From NCBI GenBank assembly GCA_020634565.1, contig JACKBN010000002.1, forward strand, positions 124,001 through 188,000: a stretch of DNA of 64,000 bases, in the 5' to 3' direction. Origin of the DNA: Ardenticatenaceae bacterium. Lineage in GTDB: Bacteria > Chloroflexota > Anaerolineae > Promineifilales > Promineifilaceae. The position numbers and the translations under genes are program-made. Positions within the stretch are counted from its first letter, which is position 1. Every line of letters starts with the position of its first letter. The notes beneath the pieces were generated by a model. It was not told where the DNA came from and made no database searches. It saw only the letters and a list, made by a program, of their open reading frames with translations. Below are positions 33,008 to 41,409 of this stretch, in pieces.

Positions 33008-34752
33008 TAACTGTTCTGAATTTCCTGTGGTGCCATGACAAAGGCGTATTCGTACAGGTAGAGACCCCCCGCGGCAAAAACGGCCGCAAGTGCGCCAACC
33101 ACTGCCACATCTGCCAGCAGCCAAACCATCAGCAACGGCAGGACGTGTCCCAGACCGATGCTGCCCAGCCAAAAATGATTCTTGTAGTGACCGTGGCTGA
33201 TTTCGTGCGCGGCCTTGGCGGCCACTTCGCTGGCGTGGGGGATGGAGAATTCACCAACCAGGGTGACAAACAAATCGACAATCAAGGCGACGATGAAGAG
33301 GGTGGCGCTCACTTCGGGCATGTCGCGGGGCAGCTCCATGAACAGGTTGAGCAGCAGCATCATGCCGGAACCCATCATCAGCGCCTGTACGACGAGGTGG
33401 AACGGCAGCAGCGGACTTTGCCACATGTCGCGCCCTTCGGCCTGGGCAAAGAGGAAAGCGGTGTAAACGGCCGTTCCAATCGCAAAGGGCAAGCCAATCC
33501 ACAAGAAGATGGTGCGCACAATCGGGACATCATAATCAAAGAGTGAGCCACCAACTTCGTATAACCACCAGAGGCCGGTGATGGTGCTCAAACCGATGAG
33601 CAGAACTGCGCCACGAGCCAGCCAGCTTTTCCACTGGGGCCGCAGCAAAATGTAGAGGAATCGCTCTGGCTTCTCCAAATCGTAGACGAGGAAGGCGGTG
33701 GTGAGGCCGACAAAGAGCAGGGAAAGGAAACCAGCAGCGATGGCGACGGCTGAATCGAAGTTAAACCAATCCAATCCCCAGCCCAGCGCCAACACCATGA
33801 AAATGCCTGCGCCGATGCCCTTCGTGACTAGATAGGCGGGGACCGGCCAATGCCACGGGATTTTGTGCTGGGCGTTGTAGCCGACCTGAACCATTTGCTC
33901 TGCCATACGGCCGTTGCCAAACTGAATCGGTCCGGCCCACGGTTGCCCCTGGCCTTGTGGTTGGCGCAAAGCCGTGCCGTTGCTATGGGTGTTGCCAGCA
34001 GGGACAGATTTTGTAGCCGCATGGCCATTACCGTTGCTCACGGCCACGTCGTGCAGCGGAATCACATCGGCCCACATGAAAGTTTCCGGTGCGCGTTCCG
34101 TAGCGGTGGGGTGCATCACCACGTCGTTGCCTTCAATGTAGAACAGTTTGGGCGCGGTGCCCTGCTCTGGCTTGCGGACCGTCACCCGTTGGCGCGCCAG
34201 CGTGCGGCTGATTTCGCTCTCGGGATCGTTCATATCCCCGGCGATGATGGCGTGTTCCGGGCAAACCACCACGCAGGCTGGCTCCAGGCCGATGTCGGTG
34301 CGGTGGGCGCAGTAGTGGCATTTGGCGGCGGTGCCGCTGTTGGGGTCGATGTAGATGGCATCGTAGGGGCAGGCTTGCATACACGCTTTACAGCCAATGC
34401 AGACGCTGTTGTCGAACTCGACAATGCCATCGGCGCGTTGGTACATGGCCTGGGTGGGGCAGATGCGCACGCAGGGCGGGTTGGCGCAGTGGTTACAGCG
34501 CGTCACCTGAAAATGGCGAGCGGCATCTGGGTAAACACCTGTTTCTACATACTTTACCCAGGTGCGGTAAACGCCCAGCGGCACTTCATTTTCGCTTTTG
34601 CAGGCGGTAGAACAGGCGTGACAACCGATGCATTTGCGATTGTCGATGACAAAGCCGTAATTTTTATTGGCCACCGAGGGCAGGGAGGAACTAGAGAGAA
34701 AATTCTCTTTACCCTCTGTGTTCTCTGTGGCCAAATTCACATTTGCGGTCAT
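33007..34752 (-). CDS. Fused 4Fe-4S ferredoxin / NrfD membrane subunit
   Basis: 581 residues. The N-terminal half (about 30-200) has four ferredoxin-type cysteine groups: CIGCHACSTACK, CNHCANPPCVRICP, CIGCKACMQACP and CHYCAHR...CVVVCP, as in DmsB/PsrB-like proteins carrying four clusters. The C-terminal half (about 300-575) is an NrfD/PsrC-like quinone-interacting protein with eight hydrophobic segments. Together they link the molybdoenzyme to the quinone pool. These parts are usually separate genes. Residues about 5-28 (ATENTEGKENFLSSSSLPSV) are encoded by a CCACAGAG-family palindrome. It overlaps the TusA gene by four bases. Confidence 0.88.
   Translation of the reverse strand: MTANVNLATENTEGKENFLSSSSLPSVANKNYGFVIDNRKCIGCHACSTACKSENEVPLGVYRTWVKYVETGVYPDAARHFQVTRCNHCANPPCVRICPTQAMYQRADGIVEFDNSVCIGCKACMQACPYDAIYIDPNSGTAAKCHYCAHRTDIGLEPACVVVCPEHAIIAGDMNDPESEISRTLARQRVTVRKPEQGTAPKLFYIEGNDVVMHPTATERAPETFMWADVIPLHDVAVSNGNGHAATKSVPAGNTHSNGTALRQPQGQGQPWAGPIQFGNGRMAEQMVQVGYNAQHKIPWHWPVPAYLVTKGIGAGIFMVLALGWGLDWFNFDSAVAIAAGFLSLLFVGLTTAFLVYDLEKPERFLYILLRPQWKSWLARGAVLLIGLSTITGLWWLYEVGGSLFDYDVPIVRTIFLWIGLPFAIGTAVYTAFLFAQAEGRDMWQSPLLPFHLVVQALMMGSGMMLLLNLFMELPRDMPEVSATLFIVALIVDLFVTLVGEFSIPHASEVAAKAAHEISHGHYKNHFWLGSIGLGHVLPLLMVWLLADVAVVGALAAVFAAGGLYLYEYAFVMAPQEIQNS
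34669..34732. repeat. Palindromic CCACAGAG element inside the FeS/NrfD gene
   Basis: The left arm ggccaccgagggcagggagg and the right arm accctctgtgttctctgtgg are near-complements. It encodes the extreme N-terminus of the FeS/NrfD protein just ahead of the first cluster motif, in frame. Compare the intergenic copies at 5158, 9842 and 39704. Confidence 0.75.
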
Positions 34753-35036
34753 AGAACCTCTTCTTGGTTGAAAGATGGTGATGCGGCAGATACGTGTTGG
34801 GCGCGCTGGAGGTAGAAGATGAAACGGCCGTTTTCTTCATACATTTCCAGCAGGGTGTGGCCGCTTTGTCTGGCCCAGGCCGAGACGTTGGAGGGTGCGG
34901 TCAGATCGTTGGCAATCACCTGAAGAATTTGTGGGTGGCGCATGGGGCGCAGGGCGGCGATGATGGCGATGACCAGATTGGGGCAGCGCAAACCGGTCAG
35001 GTCAATCGTTTGATCGGGCTTGGGCGTGTCGGTCAT
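34749..35036 (-). CDS. TusA-like sulfur carrier protein
   Basis: About 95 residues. IDLTGLRCPNLVIAI is the TusA/SirA motif with the persulfide-carrying Cys; the usual CPxP is CPNL here, so the second proline is missing. VIANDLTAPSNVSAWARQSG is the second half of the fold. In sulfur oxidisers TusA ferries sulfane sulfur between rhodanese and oxidising complexes. It is the first gene of the operon with FeS/NrfD, the DHp-like protein and the molybdoenzyme, and overlaps the next gene by four bases. The start at 35036 (MTDTPKPDQ) is preferred over 35072. Confidence 0.82.
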   Translation of the reverse strand: MTDTPKPDQTIDLTGLRCPNLVIAIIAALRPMRHPQILQVIANDLTAPSNVSAWARQSGHTLLEMYEENGRFIFYLQRAQHVSAASPSFNQEEVL

Positions 35037-35186
35037 ACGCTCTCCAACGTGGGAAAATCTGTGCGCGTCCAATGGTAATGGTGCCGATTGTACCTCGGAA
35101 TGGGGAGGGCTGTGTCATAACAATTGCTAATGCCTTGTCATTATTTTTAGGGACAAACGGCCGTAAATCGAGGCAAAAAGGTAGAT

Positions 35187-35258
35187 TTCACCGCAAAGAG
35201 CGCCAAGGACGCAAAAGTTTTTATTGATCTTCGCGTTCTTCGCGCACTTTGCGGTGAA
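35187..35258. repeat. Palindromic element, ACCGCAAAG family, copy 1
   Basis: The left arm ttcaccgcaaagagcgccaa and the right arm gttcttcgcgcactttgcgg are complementary with few mismatches. It sits after the NarL-type regulator's stop, in the 242-base gap before the TusA operon. The rest of that gap shows one ACGGCCGT octamer and nothing else I can name. Confidence 0.7.
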
Positions 35259-35278
35259 TGATCTTCTTGCTGCAAAAA

Positions 35279-35941
35279 TCAGGCATCCGGCTGCTCTTCT
35301 AGATCAATGAGGTTGAGACGAAGAGCAGTGATAACGGCCTGGGTGCGGGTGGGTTGATTGAGCTTGGTGAAGATGCGCTTGACGTAGGTGTGCACCGTCG
35401 CGTCGCTGAGGTTGAGGCGGAAGGCCATCTCTTTGTAGGTGGCGGCGGTGGCCATTAGAGCCAGGATTTCCAATTCGCGCGGAGAGAGATTGGGCGAGGA
35501 GGTGTCTACTGGTTCGGGGCGGCGGCTGCGCTCCAGCAGCGCCTGGGTGATTTCGGGGCCGAGGTACCGCTTGCCCGCCGCCACCTGCCGGATGGCGTGA
35601 GCCAACCCTTGCGGCGATACATCTTTGTGCACAAAGCCATCAACACCATTTTCCAGCGCGTCCAGCGCGGCGGCTTCTACGGGTGCACCAGATAAGATGA
35701 GGGTGTGAATCCAATCGACAGACTGCTTCATTTGTGCGGCCGTTTCCAACCCATCCAGCCCTGGCATTTTCCAATCCAGCAAGGCCACATCGGGCAGGCT
35801 GTCATAAATGAGGCTGAGGGCATCACGGCCGTTTTCAGCCTCGGCCACCACCTCAAAATCCGGCTCCTGGCGCAGCACCAGCTTCAGCCCGTGCCGTACC
35901 ACCACATGATCATCCGCAATCAAAATCCGAATTTTCTTCAT
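35279..35941 (-). CDS. NarL/LuxR-family response regulator
   Basis: About 220 residues. The receiver domain has ILIADDHVVVRHG (acidic pocket), VALLDWKMPGLDG (phospho-Asp) and LSGAPVEA. The C-terminal LuxR HTH has LSPRELEILALMATAATYKE and DATVHTYVKRIFTKL. It acts with the GAF histidine kinase encoded 76 bases upstream. The pair's position next to the sulfur operon suggests control of it, but no binding site is known. Start taken as M at 35941. Confidence 0.88.
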   Translation of the reverse strand: MKKIRILIADDHVVVRHGLKLVLRQEPDFEVVAEAENGRDALSLIYDSLPDVALLDWKMPGLDGLETAAQMKQSVDWIHTLILSGAPVEAAALDALENGVDGFVHKDVSPQGLAHAIRQVAAGKRYLGPEITQALLERSRRPEPVDTSSPNLSPRELEILALMATAATYKEMAFRLNLSDATVHTYVKRIFTKLNQPTRTQAVITALRLNLIDLEEQPDA

Positions 35942-35950
35942 AAAAACCAT

Positions 35951-36020
35951 TTACCGCAGAGAGCGCGGAGGACGCAAAGATTTTGTTTGTCTCTGTGCTC
36001 TCTGCGCTCTCCGCGGTGAA
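35951..36020. repeat. Palindromic element, ACCGCAAAG family, copy 2
   Basis: The left arm ttaccgcagagagcgcggag and the right arm tctgcgctctccgcggtgaa. It fills the gap between the histidine kinase stop and the response regulator start. Confidence 0.7.
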
Positions 36021-36025
36021 AAATA

Positions 36026-37699
36026 TTAACCATTTGCCCCATTGCCTTGCCAGGCGGCGGGGATGTCGATGACGATGGAGGTGCCCGCTTCGGGCTGGCT
36101 AAAAATATCGCAGGTGCCGCCCAGGCTGTAGGCCCGATTTTGCATGCCGCGCAGGCCAAAATGCTCCTGGCCATGCTCCTGCGCCAACGCGATGTCCGGT
36201 TCAAAGCCACGGCCGTTATCGCGCACGACGAGTCGGGCACGGCCGTTTTCCACATCCACACATACTTTTGCCTCTGTTGCCGCCGCGTGGTGCACGATGT
36301 TGGTCAGGCATTCTTGCGTCATGCGGTATAGGCTGCGGCAGGCGCGTGGCGAGAGCGTGTTGAAGCTGCCGCGAATATCGAACTGCAGGTCTAGAGTATT
36401 GGCTTGCAGCACGTCGTTGGCGTACCGGTGCAGATCGGTTTGAAACGCTTCCGGCGTGATCTCTTCCGACCACAAATCATGAATGGCGCGGCGAATTTCC
36501 TGGCGGGCGGATTCGGCCGTTTCTCTGGCCCACAGCAGTTCGGTGCGAATGTCAGTTGGCTCGGCGCTGTCGAGCAGTTTTTCCGCGCCATCCAGCGTAA
36601 AGACAATGCCAAACAGCGATTGAGAAAGCGTGTCGTGCATTTCCAGGGCAATGCGGGCCCGTTCGGCCTGTACGGCCGTTTCCTTGGCGCGTCGTAATCT
36701 GGCTTGCATCATGCTCATGGCAACGGCCGTTTGCCGGGCCAGCGCTTCCAGCGAACGCCGCCGAGTAGCGTCCACCCCGTCTGGACCTGTTTCTACCAGC
36801 AGCAGACCAATGGGCTGGATACCCCAGAGCAGCGGTACGGGCAGGCAGTGGCTCATCTCAAACGTTTGGCAAAGCTCCGTGGCGGCCAGCCCGGCCTGAA
36901 ACTGGGTCAGTGACAATGTGGCGGTGTACGGCACGGTGCTGGGCGCTTTTGGGTCCGATTGGTGGGTGCAGTGCAGCCAGCCGGTCATCTGCCCCTGCTC
37001 ATCGGCCAGGCCGATGAGGGCGCGGCTAAAGCCTAACTCGGTGGTGACGGCTTTGAGCACCACTTCCTGAATCGCGTCCACATCGGCAGCCTGATGCAGC
37101 GCGGCCGTAAAATTGTGCAGCACTTCCAAATTCTGGTTGGCCTGCTGCTGATTGCTGCTGAGGCGCTGTAACTGGTGCAGCAAAACGGCCGCATAGCCAA
37201 AAGCGCCGCTGATCAGGTAAAATCCCGTCACGTTGACAACGACCGCCAGCCAGTTGATGGGTGTGTTGGTGAGCTGGACGTGGAGTAGGAGAACGGCCGT
37301 ATACAGCGGCAAAAACAGCGTGGTGGCAATAATCGCTCCGCGCAGCTGGAAGAAAAATCCGGCGGCAATCAACGGGCTGAGGGCATATAAATAGTAGGGC
37401 GATTGTTCACCGCCAGATAAGCCGAGACAGGCAGCCACCAGCAAAAAATCGGCCAGCAGCAGCCAGGGGCGATGCTGAAGCCATTGGTTGAGCTGGCTGG
37501 AATAGAAAGTGATGAGCAAGTTGGGCAGCAGCGAGATGACCAGCAGGGCGGCCAATCGCCCTTGATTTTGCCCGGCGGTGAAGATAAAAAGCAGGGGTGG
37601 AATGAGGCTGAGCCAGCGGTACAAAATGAGCAGCCGAAACACCAGGCGCGGATCGCCCGGATTTTCTACCTGATTGGCACGCGCTGTCAGCGGATTCAT
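36026..37699 (-). CDS. GAF-domain sensor histidine kinase (HisKA_3 type)
   Basis: 557 residues. The N-terminus has about six membrane segments (about 23-185). A GAF-like sensor follows (about 195-335, LGFSRALIGLADEQGQMTGW). The H-box of the NarX/LiaS class is RIALEMHDTLSQSLFGI, and the ATPase has VRDNGRGFEP and EHFGLRGMQNRA. It phosphorylates the NarL-type regulator encoded next to it. The signal could be redox or a membrane-soluble ligand. GGAG precedes the ATG. It is divergent from the OmpR-type regulator. Confidence 0.88.
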   Translation of the reverse strand: MNPLTARANQVENPGDPRLVFRLLILYRWLSLIPPLLFIFTAGQNQGRLAALLVISLLPNLLITFYSSQLNQWLQHRPWLLLADFLLVAACLGLSGGEQSPYYLYALSPLIAAGFFFQLRGAIIATTLFLPLYTAVLLLHVQLTNTPINWLAVVVNVTGFYLISGAFGYAAVLLHQLQRLSSNQQQANQNLEVLHNFTAALHQAADVDAIQEVVLKAVTTELGFSRALIGLADEQGQMTGWLHCTHQSDPKAPSTVPYTATLSLTQFQAGLAATELCQTFEMSHCLPVPLLWGIQPIGLLLVETGPDGVDATRRRSLEALARQTAVAMSMMQARLRRAKETAVQAERARIALEMHDTLSQSLFGIVFTLDGAEKLLDSAEPTDIRTELLWARETAESARQEIRRAIHDLWSEEITPEAFQTDLHRYANDVLQANTLDLQFDIRGSFNTLSPRACRSLYRMTQECLTNIVHHAAATEAKVCVDVENGRARLVVRDNGRGFEPDIALAQEHGQEHFGLRGMQNRAYSLGGTCDIFSQPEAGTSIVIDIPAAWQGNGANG

Positions 37700-37791
37700 A
37701 GACGCTCCATTATGCGGTTTCTAGGGTGATTTACAAATATGTGGTGTTGGTTTTGCTAAACTATTGCCACATCCTTACACAATCTTTACAG

Positions 37792-38492
37792 ATGAAAACA
37801 ACAGCCAAAATTTTAGTTGTAGAAGATGAAATGAGTATCCAAACCATTGTGCGCACCTACCTGGAGAGCGCGGGTTTTGCCGTGACGTTGGTAGACAATG
37901 GCCCTGAAGCGCTGACCCAGGCGCAGCTGCTCCAGCCCGATTTGATCGTGCTCGACTTAAACCTGCCGGGCATGGATGGCATGGAGGTGGCAGCCCGTCT
38001 GCGTGAAGAATCAGAAGTGTACATTCTCATGCTTTCGGCGCGCGGGAAGAGGCAGACCGGGTGGCGGGGCTGCGCATCGGCGCGGACGATTTTATGACGA
38101 AGCCATTTAGTCCGCGTGAGTTGGTAGCGCGGGTGGAGGCAGTGTTACGGAGACGGCGGGAAACGGCCGTTTCCCATATCACGACGTATACCTTCCAACA
38201 TTTATCCATTAACCCGGACAGCCACGAGGCCATCGCCGCCGAGCAGGCCCTGGACCTCACCGCCACCGAATTTCAGGTACTGCTGGAGCTGGCCAAAAAT
38301 GCAGGCCGCGTCCTGACGCGCGATCAGCTATTGGCTCTGGTTTGGGGCAGCGATTACTACGGTAATGACCGCGTCGTGGACGTGTACGTAGGCCAGGTGC
38401 GCCGCAAGCTGCAAGACGCCACCGGCCTGCTGCTCATCGAGACGGTGCGGGGGATTGGGTATAAGTTTGTAGATCAGAAGAAGATGGGGTGA
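37792..38492 (+). CDS. OmpR-family response regulator (one-base frameshift)
   Basis: About 233 residues when joined. The receiver is KILVVEDEMSIQTIVRTYL with phospho-Asp in LIVLDLNLPGMDG. Near 38043-38047 the frame breaks: GCGCGCGGGAAGAGG should have four G (ARGEEADRVAGLRIGADDF). The rest, including DDFMTKPFSPRELVARVEAV and a winged-helix domain with DRVVDVYVGQVRRKL, reads on in the next frame. A missing G in a homopolymer suggests read error. Partner of the HAMP kinase that follows. Start at 37792 gives MKTTAKILVVEDE. Confidence 0.82.
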
Positions 38493-38494
38493 AC

Positions 38495-38544
38495 GGGTGA
38501 CAGGGTGAAGGGGTGACAATTTTCACCCTGTCACCTTGTCACCC
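38495..38544. repeat. Palindromic element, GGGTGACAGGGTGA family
   Basis: The left arm gggtgacagggtgaaggggt and the right arm caccctgtcaccttgtcacc. It lies between the response regulator stop and the kinase start. The next gene's longer frame would begin inside it, which argues for the later start. Confidence 0.7.
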
Positions 38545-38563
38545 TTTCATCTTGCGAGGTTCT

Positions 38564-39682
38564 ATGCCCTGGTACAAACGACTCCGCTGGCGCTTGATTG
38601 GCTCCCAATTTTTGGTGGCGCTGGTGGGGGTTAGCATCATGATGCTGGCGACGCGTGTCATTATCATCAACATGGCGCCGGTGGTGATACGGCCGTTGCT
38701 CGAAACGCTCATCCAAAACCCCGGCAACCTGCTGCAAACTGAGGCTGACCTCATCATTGCTTTTCGCAATGCGGTGCTGTTTTCGGTGCTGTTTGCCGCG
38801 CTGGGGGCAATTGTGGCGGGGGTATTTTCCTCGGTTTTGCTATGGGGCACCATCATCAATCCGCTGCGACAGGTGGCCGACAGCAGCCAGAGAATTGCAG
38901 ACGGCCGTTTCGATGAGCGGGTCACCGTGCCGGAGAGCAGCGGCGTGGCGATGGCTCAATTGGTCACCAGCTTCAACCAGATGACCGCCACGCTGGAAGA
39001 GGTGGAACAGCAGCGGGTCGCCTTGCTAGGCAACATCGCCCATGAGCTGCGTACGCCACTGACCGGATTGAAGGGGTATCTGGAGGGGCTGCTTGATGGC
39101 CTTTTCCCGGCTAACGAAGAAACCTTTGCCTGGATGACGCAGGAAGTGGATCGGCTGGGGCGGCTGGTAGATGACATTCAATATTTATCGCGTATTGAGT
39201 CGGGTCAGTTCAAGCTGGATTTCCAAAAGGTGGATGTGGGGCAGCTGGTGCAGCGCGTGACGGCCCAGCTCGGCTTCCAGGCGCAAAGCAAGCAGATTGA
39301 TTTGCAGGTGCTGCCGTTCAGACAGCCGGTTCTGGCTCTGGCTGATGCCGATCGGGCAGCGCAGATTTTGATCAATTTGGTGGGGAATGCCATCCGCTAC
39401 ACACCGGAAGGCGGCACTGTGCGCGTGCGGGTGACCGTAGCGGATAATTTTGCTGAAATTTGCGTCGAGGACGATGGAATTGGCATTCCTGCGGAGGCAT
39501 TGCCGCTGCTGTTTGAGCGATTTTATCGGGTGGATCAATCCCGCTCACGCACCAGCGGTGGCACCGGCATTGGGCTGACCATTTCGCGTCATTTGGTGTG
39601 GGCCATGGGTGGGGAGTTAACGGCCGTTTCAGATGGTCCTAACCAGGGCAGCTGTTTTACCTTCACACTGCCCCTTGCTTAA
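38564..39682 (+). CDS. HAMP-domain sensor histidine kinase
   Basis: About 372 residues. Two membrane segments (about 12-35 and 65-90) flank a short loop, so the outside sensing region is very small. HAMP follows (PLRQVADSSQRIADGRFDER), then the H-box LGNIAHELRTPLTGLKGYLE and the ATPase with NLVGNAIRYTPEGG (N box), DDGIGIPAEALP (G1) and GGTGIGLTIS (G2). Classical EnvZ/BaeS-like kinase pairing with the OmpR-type regulator just upstream. Start MPWYKRLRW at 38564, preceded by GAGG. Confidence 0.88.
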   Translation: MPWYKRLRWRLIGSQFLVALVGVSIMMLATRVIIINMAPVVIRPLLETLIQNPGNLLQTEADLIIAFRNAVLFSVLFAALGAIVAGVFSSVLLWGTIINPLRQVADSSQRIADGRFDERVTVPESSGVAMAQLVTSFNQMTATLEEVEQQRVALLGNIAHELRTPLTGLKGYLEGLLDGLFPANEETFAWMTQEVDRLGRLVDDIQYLSRIESGQFKLDFQKVDVGQLVQRVTAQLGFQAQSKQIDLQVLPFRQPVLALADADRAAQILINLVGNAIRYTPEGGTVRVRVTVADNFAEICVEDDGIGIPAEALPLLFERFYRVDQSRSRTSGGTGIGLTISRHLVWAMGGELTAVSDGPNQGSCFTFTLPLA

Positions 39683-39703
39683 CCTTAAAATCTATCTGAA
39701 AAA

Positions 39704-39771
39704 GCCACAGAGGGAAAAGAGAAATCTTAGAAATGAGTTCCCGCCTTTAAGCTCTCTGTGGACTCTGTGGC
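39704..39771. repeat. Palindromic element, CCACAGAG family, copy 4
   Basis: The left arm gccacagagggaaaagagaa and the right arm gctctctgtggactctgtgg. It sits just after the HAMP kinase stop. Confidence 0.7.
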
Positions 39772-39882
39772 GAATATTCGGACAGGCGGTTAAATAATTT
39801 CCATTATCGTTTGAAAGTACGGCCGTTTGAGATAATCTTATCTTGGAAGAAGAGTGAAAAATCCAGTACGGAGCAACTTACA

Positions 39883-40791
39883 ATGTTAAATTTTCTGCCT
39901 GCCCGCATCATCGGTGGCCTGGCTTCGATTGCCATTTTCCTTAATACACTGTTTTGGTGTCTACTTTTGTATGTGGCTGCAATATTCAAGCTCATTGTGC
40001 CACTTAGGGGATGGCGCAAGCAGTGGACCAAAATTGCTATCTGGTTGGCCGAAGCGTGGATTAGTGGAAACAGCGCCTGGATGTGGCTTACTCAGCGCAC
40101 AAAGTGGCAGGTGACTGGCCTGGAGGGGTTGAGCTACGACGATTGGTATTTGGTCATTAGCAACCATCAATCCTGGGTAGATATTTTTGTTTTACAGCAC
40201 GTCTTCAACAAGAAAATCCCCTTCCTTAAATTTTTCCTCAAACAGGAATTGATCTGGGTGCCGGTGATTGGGCTGGCCTGGTGGGCGCTTGATTTTCCCT
40301 TTATGAAGCGATATTCCAAAGAGCAGATCGCTCGTAATCCTGAACTACGCGGTAAAGATTTAGAAACCACGCGCAAAGCTTGTGAACGGTTTAAAACCAC
40401 GCCCGTCTCCGTGATGAACTTTTTGGAAGGTACGCGCATTACCCCGGCGAAACATCAGAAACAGGAGTCGCCGTACCGGCATTTGCTCAAACCGAAAGCT
40501 GGCGGTATCGGCTTTGTGTTGGGCGCAATGGGCGACCAGATTGATACGATGCTGGATGTGACCATCGTGTACCCGCAAGGGATTCCTGATGCGTGGGCTT
40601 TTTTGCGGGGTGAGCTAAAAGAAGTGGAAGTGATTATCCAAGAACGGCCGATTCCCGCCGAATACCGCAACCAGGATTACCAAAATGATGATGCATTTCG
40701 GGAGGGATTTCAGTCCTGGGTTCGCGATTTGTGGTGGGAGAAAGACCATCTGCTCAGTGAGCGTTTGGGGCTGCCTGAACCGCAAAATTAG
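39883..40791 (+). CDS. PlsC-type lysophospholipid acyltransferase
   Basis: About 302 residues. One N-terminal membrane segment (about 10-35), then the acyltransferase motifs: ISNHQSWVDIFVLQ (HxxxxD), PFMKRYSKEQ and NFLEGTRITPAK (EGTR). Length and motifs resemble the YihG-type 1-acyl-glycerol-phosphate acyltransferases acting at the cytoplasmic membrane in phospholipid synthesis or remodelling. Start at 39883 is supported by GGAG eleven bases upstream; the longer frame would add 24 unlikely residues. Confidence 0.85.
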   Translation: MLNFLPARIIGGLASIAIFLNTLFWCLLLYVAAIFKLIVPLRGWRKQWTKIAIWLAEAWISGNSAWMWLTQRTKWQVTGLEGLSYDDWYLVISNHQSWVDIFVLQHVFNKKIPFLKFFLKQELIWVPVIGLAWWALDFPFMKRYSKEQIARNPELRGKDLETTRKACERFKTTPVSVMNFLEGTRITPAKHQKQESPYRHLLKPKAGGIGFVLGAMGDQIDTMLDVTIVYPQGIPDAWAFLRGELKEVEVIIQERPIPAEYRNQDYQNDDAFREGFQSWVRDLWWEKDHLLSERLGLPEPQN

Positions 40792-40900
40792 GTCTTTACA
40801 CAATCCTTACATCCTTTTTACGTGCTGTTTGCAATGGCTTGTTATGCTTGAGGCCATATTGTGAAAAAATTATCAAGTTCAAGAAAAAGAGGAAGCGACT

Positions 40901-41254
40901 GTGTTTAAATCATTATTTGGTCAGGTGATGGGGGGAACGGCCGTAAACAATGTTACCCCAGCTGAAGTACAAGAAAAACTCACGAAAAAAGAGCAGGTGA
41001 TTGTTTTAGACGTTCGCCAGCCAGAAGAATATGCTTACGATGGTCACATCAAAGGTTCGCGGCTGATGCCCTTAGGGAGCTTGCGTGACCGCGTCAGCGA
41101 ACTGCCCGCCGACACCCCAATTATTTGCGTTTGCCGCTCTGGGGCACGCAGCCGGACCGCTTGTGAACTGCTGGTGCGCAACGGATTTGAAAACGTCTCC
41201 AACATGGGCGGTGGTATGATCGCCTGGAAACGCGCCCACTTGCCGTTTATGTAA
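40901..41254 (+). CDS. Single-domain rhodanese sulfurtransferase
   Basis: 117 residues. VIVLDVRQPEEYAYDGHIKG and the active-site loop CRSGARSRTA, with the cysteine first, define the domain; GGGMIAWK ends it. It would accept sulfane sulfur from thiosulfate or persulfide and hand it to an acceptor such as TusA. Starts with GTG at 40901, with AGAGGAAG a few bases upstream. It precedes the sulfate permease gene. Confidence 0.88.
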   Translation: MFKSLFGQVMGGTAVNNVTPAEVQEKLTKKEQVIVLDVRQPEEYAYDGHIKGSRLMPLGSLRDRVSELPADTPIICVCRSGARSRTACELLVRNGFENVSNMGGGMIAWKRAHLPFM

Positions 41255-41293
41255 TCGCTCAATTCAGGGTTTGGTCTACGGACCGCCTTTTGT

Positions 41294-41357
41294 GGGACGC
41301 TGATGAACGCTGACAACGCTGATTTAAATTTGCGTTTGCGGCATTCATCAGCGTCCC
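41294..41357. repeat. Palindromic element, GACGC-GAT family, copy 4
   Basis: The left arm gggacgctgatgaacgctga and the right arm tgcggcattcatcagcgtcc. It lies between the rhodanese stop and the SulP start. Confidence 0.75.
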
Positions 41358-41409
41358 ATTTTTGTTTAACTATTTGCCCCAATTCCCGTTTACTTAAGGA
41401 CAATCAGTA

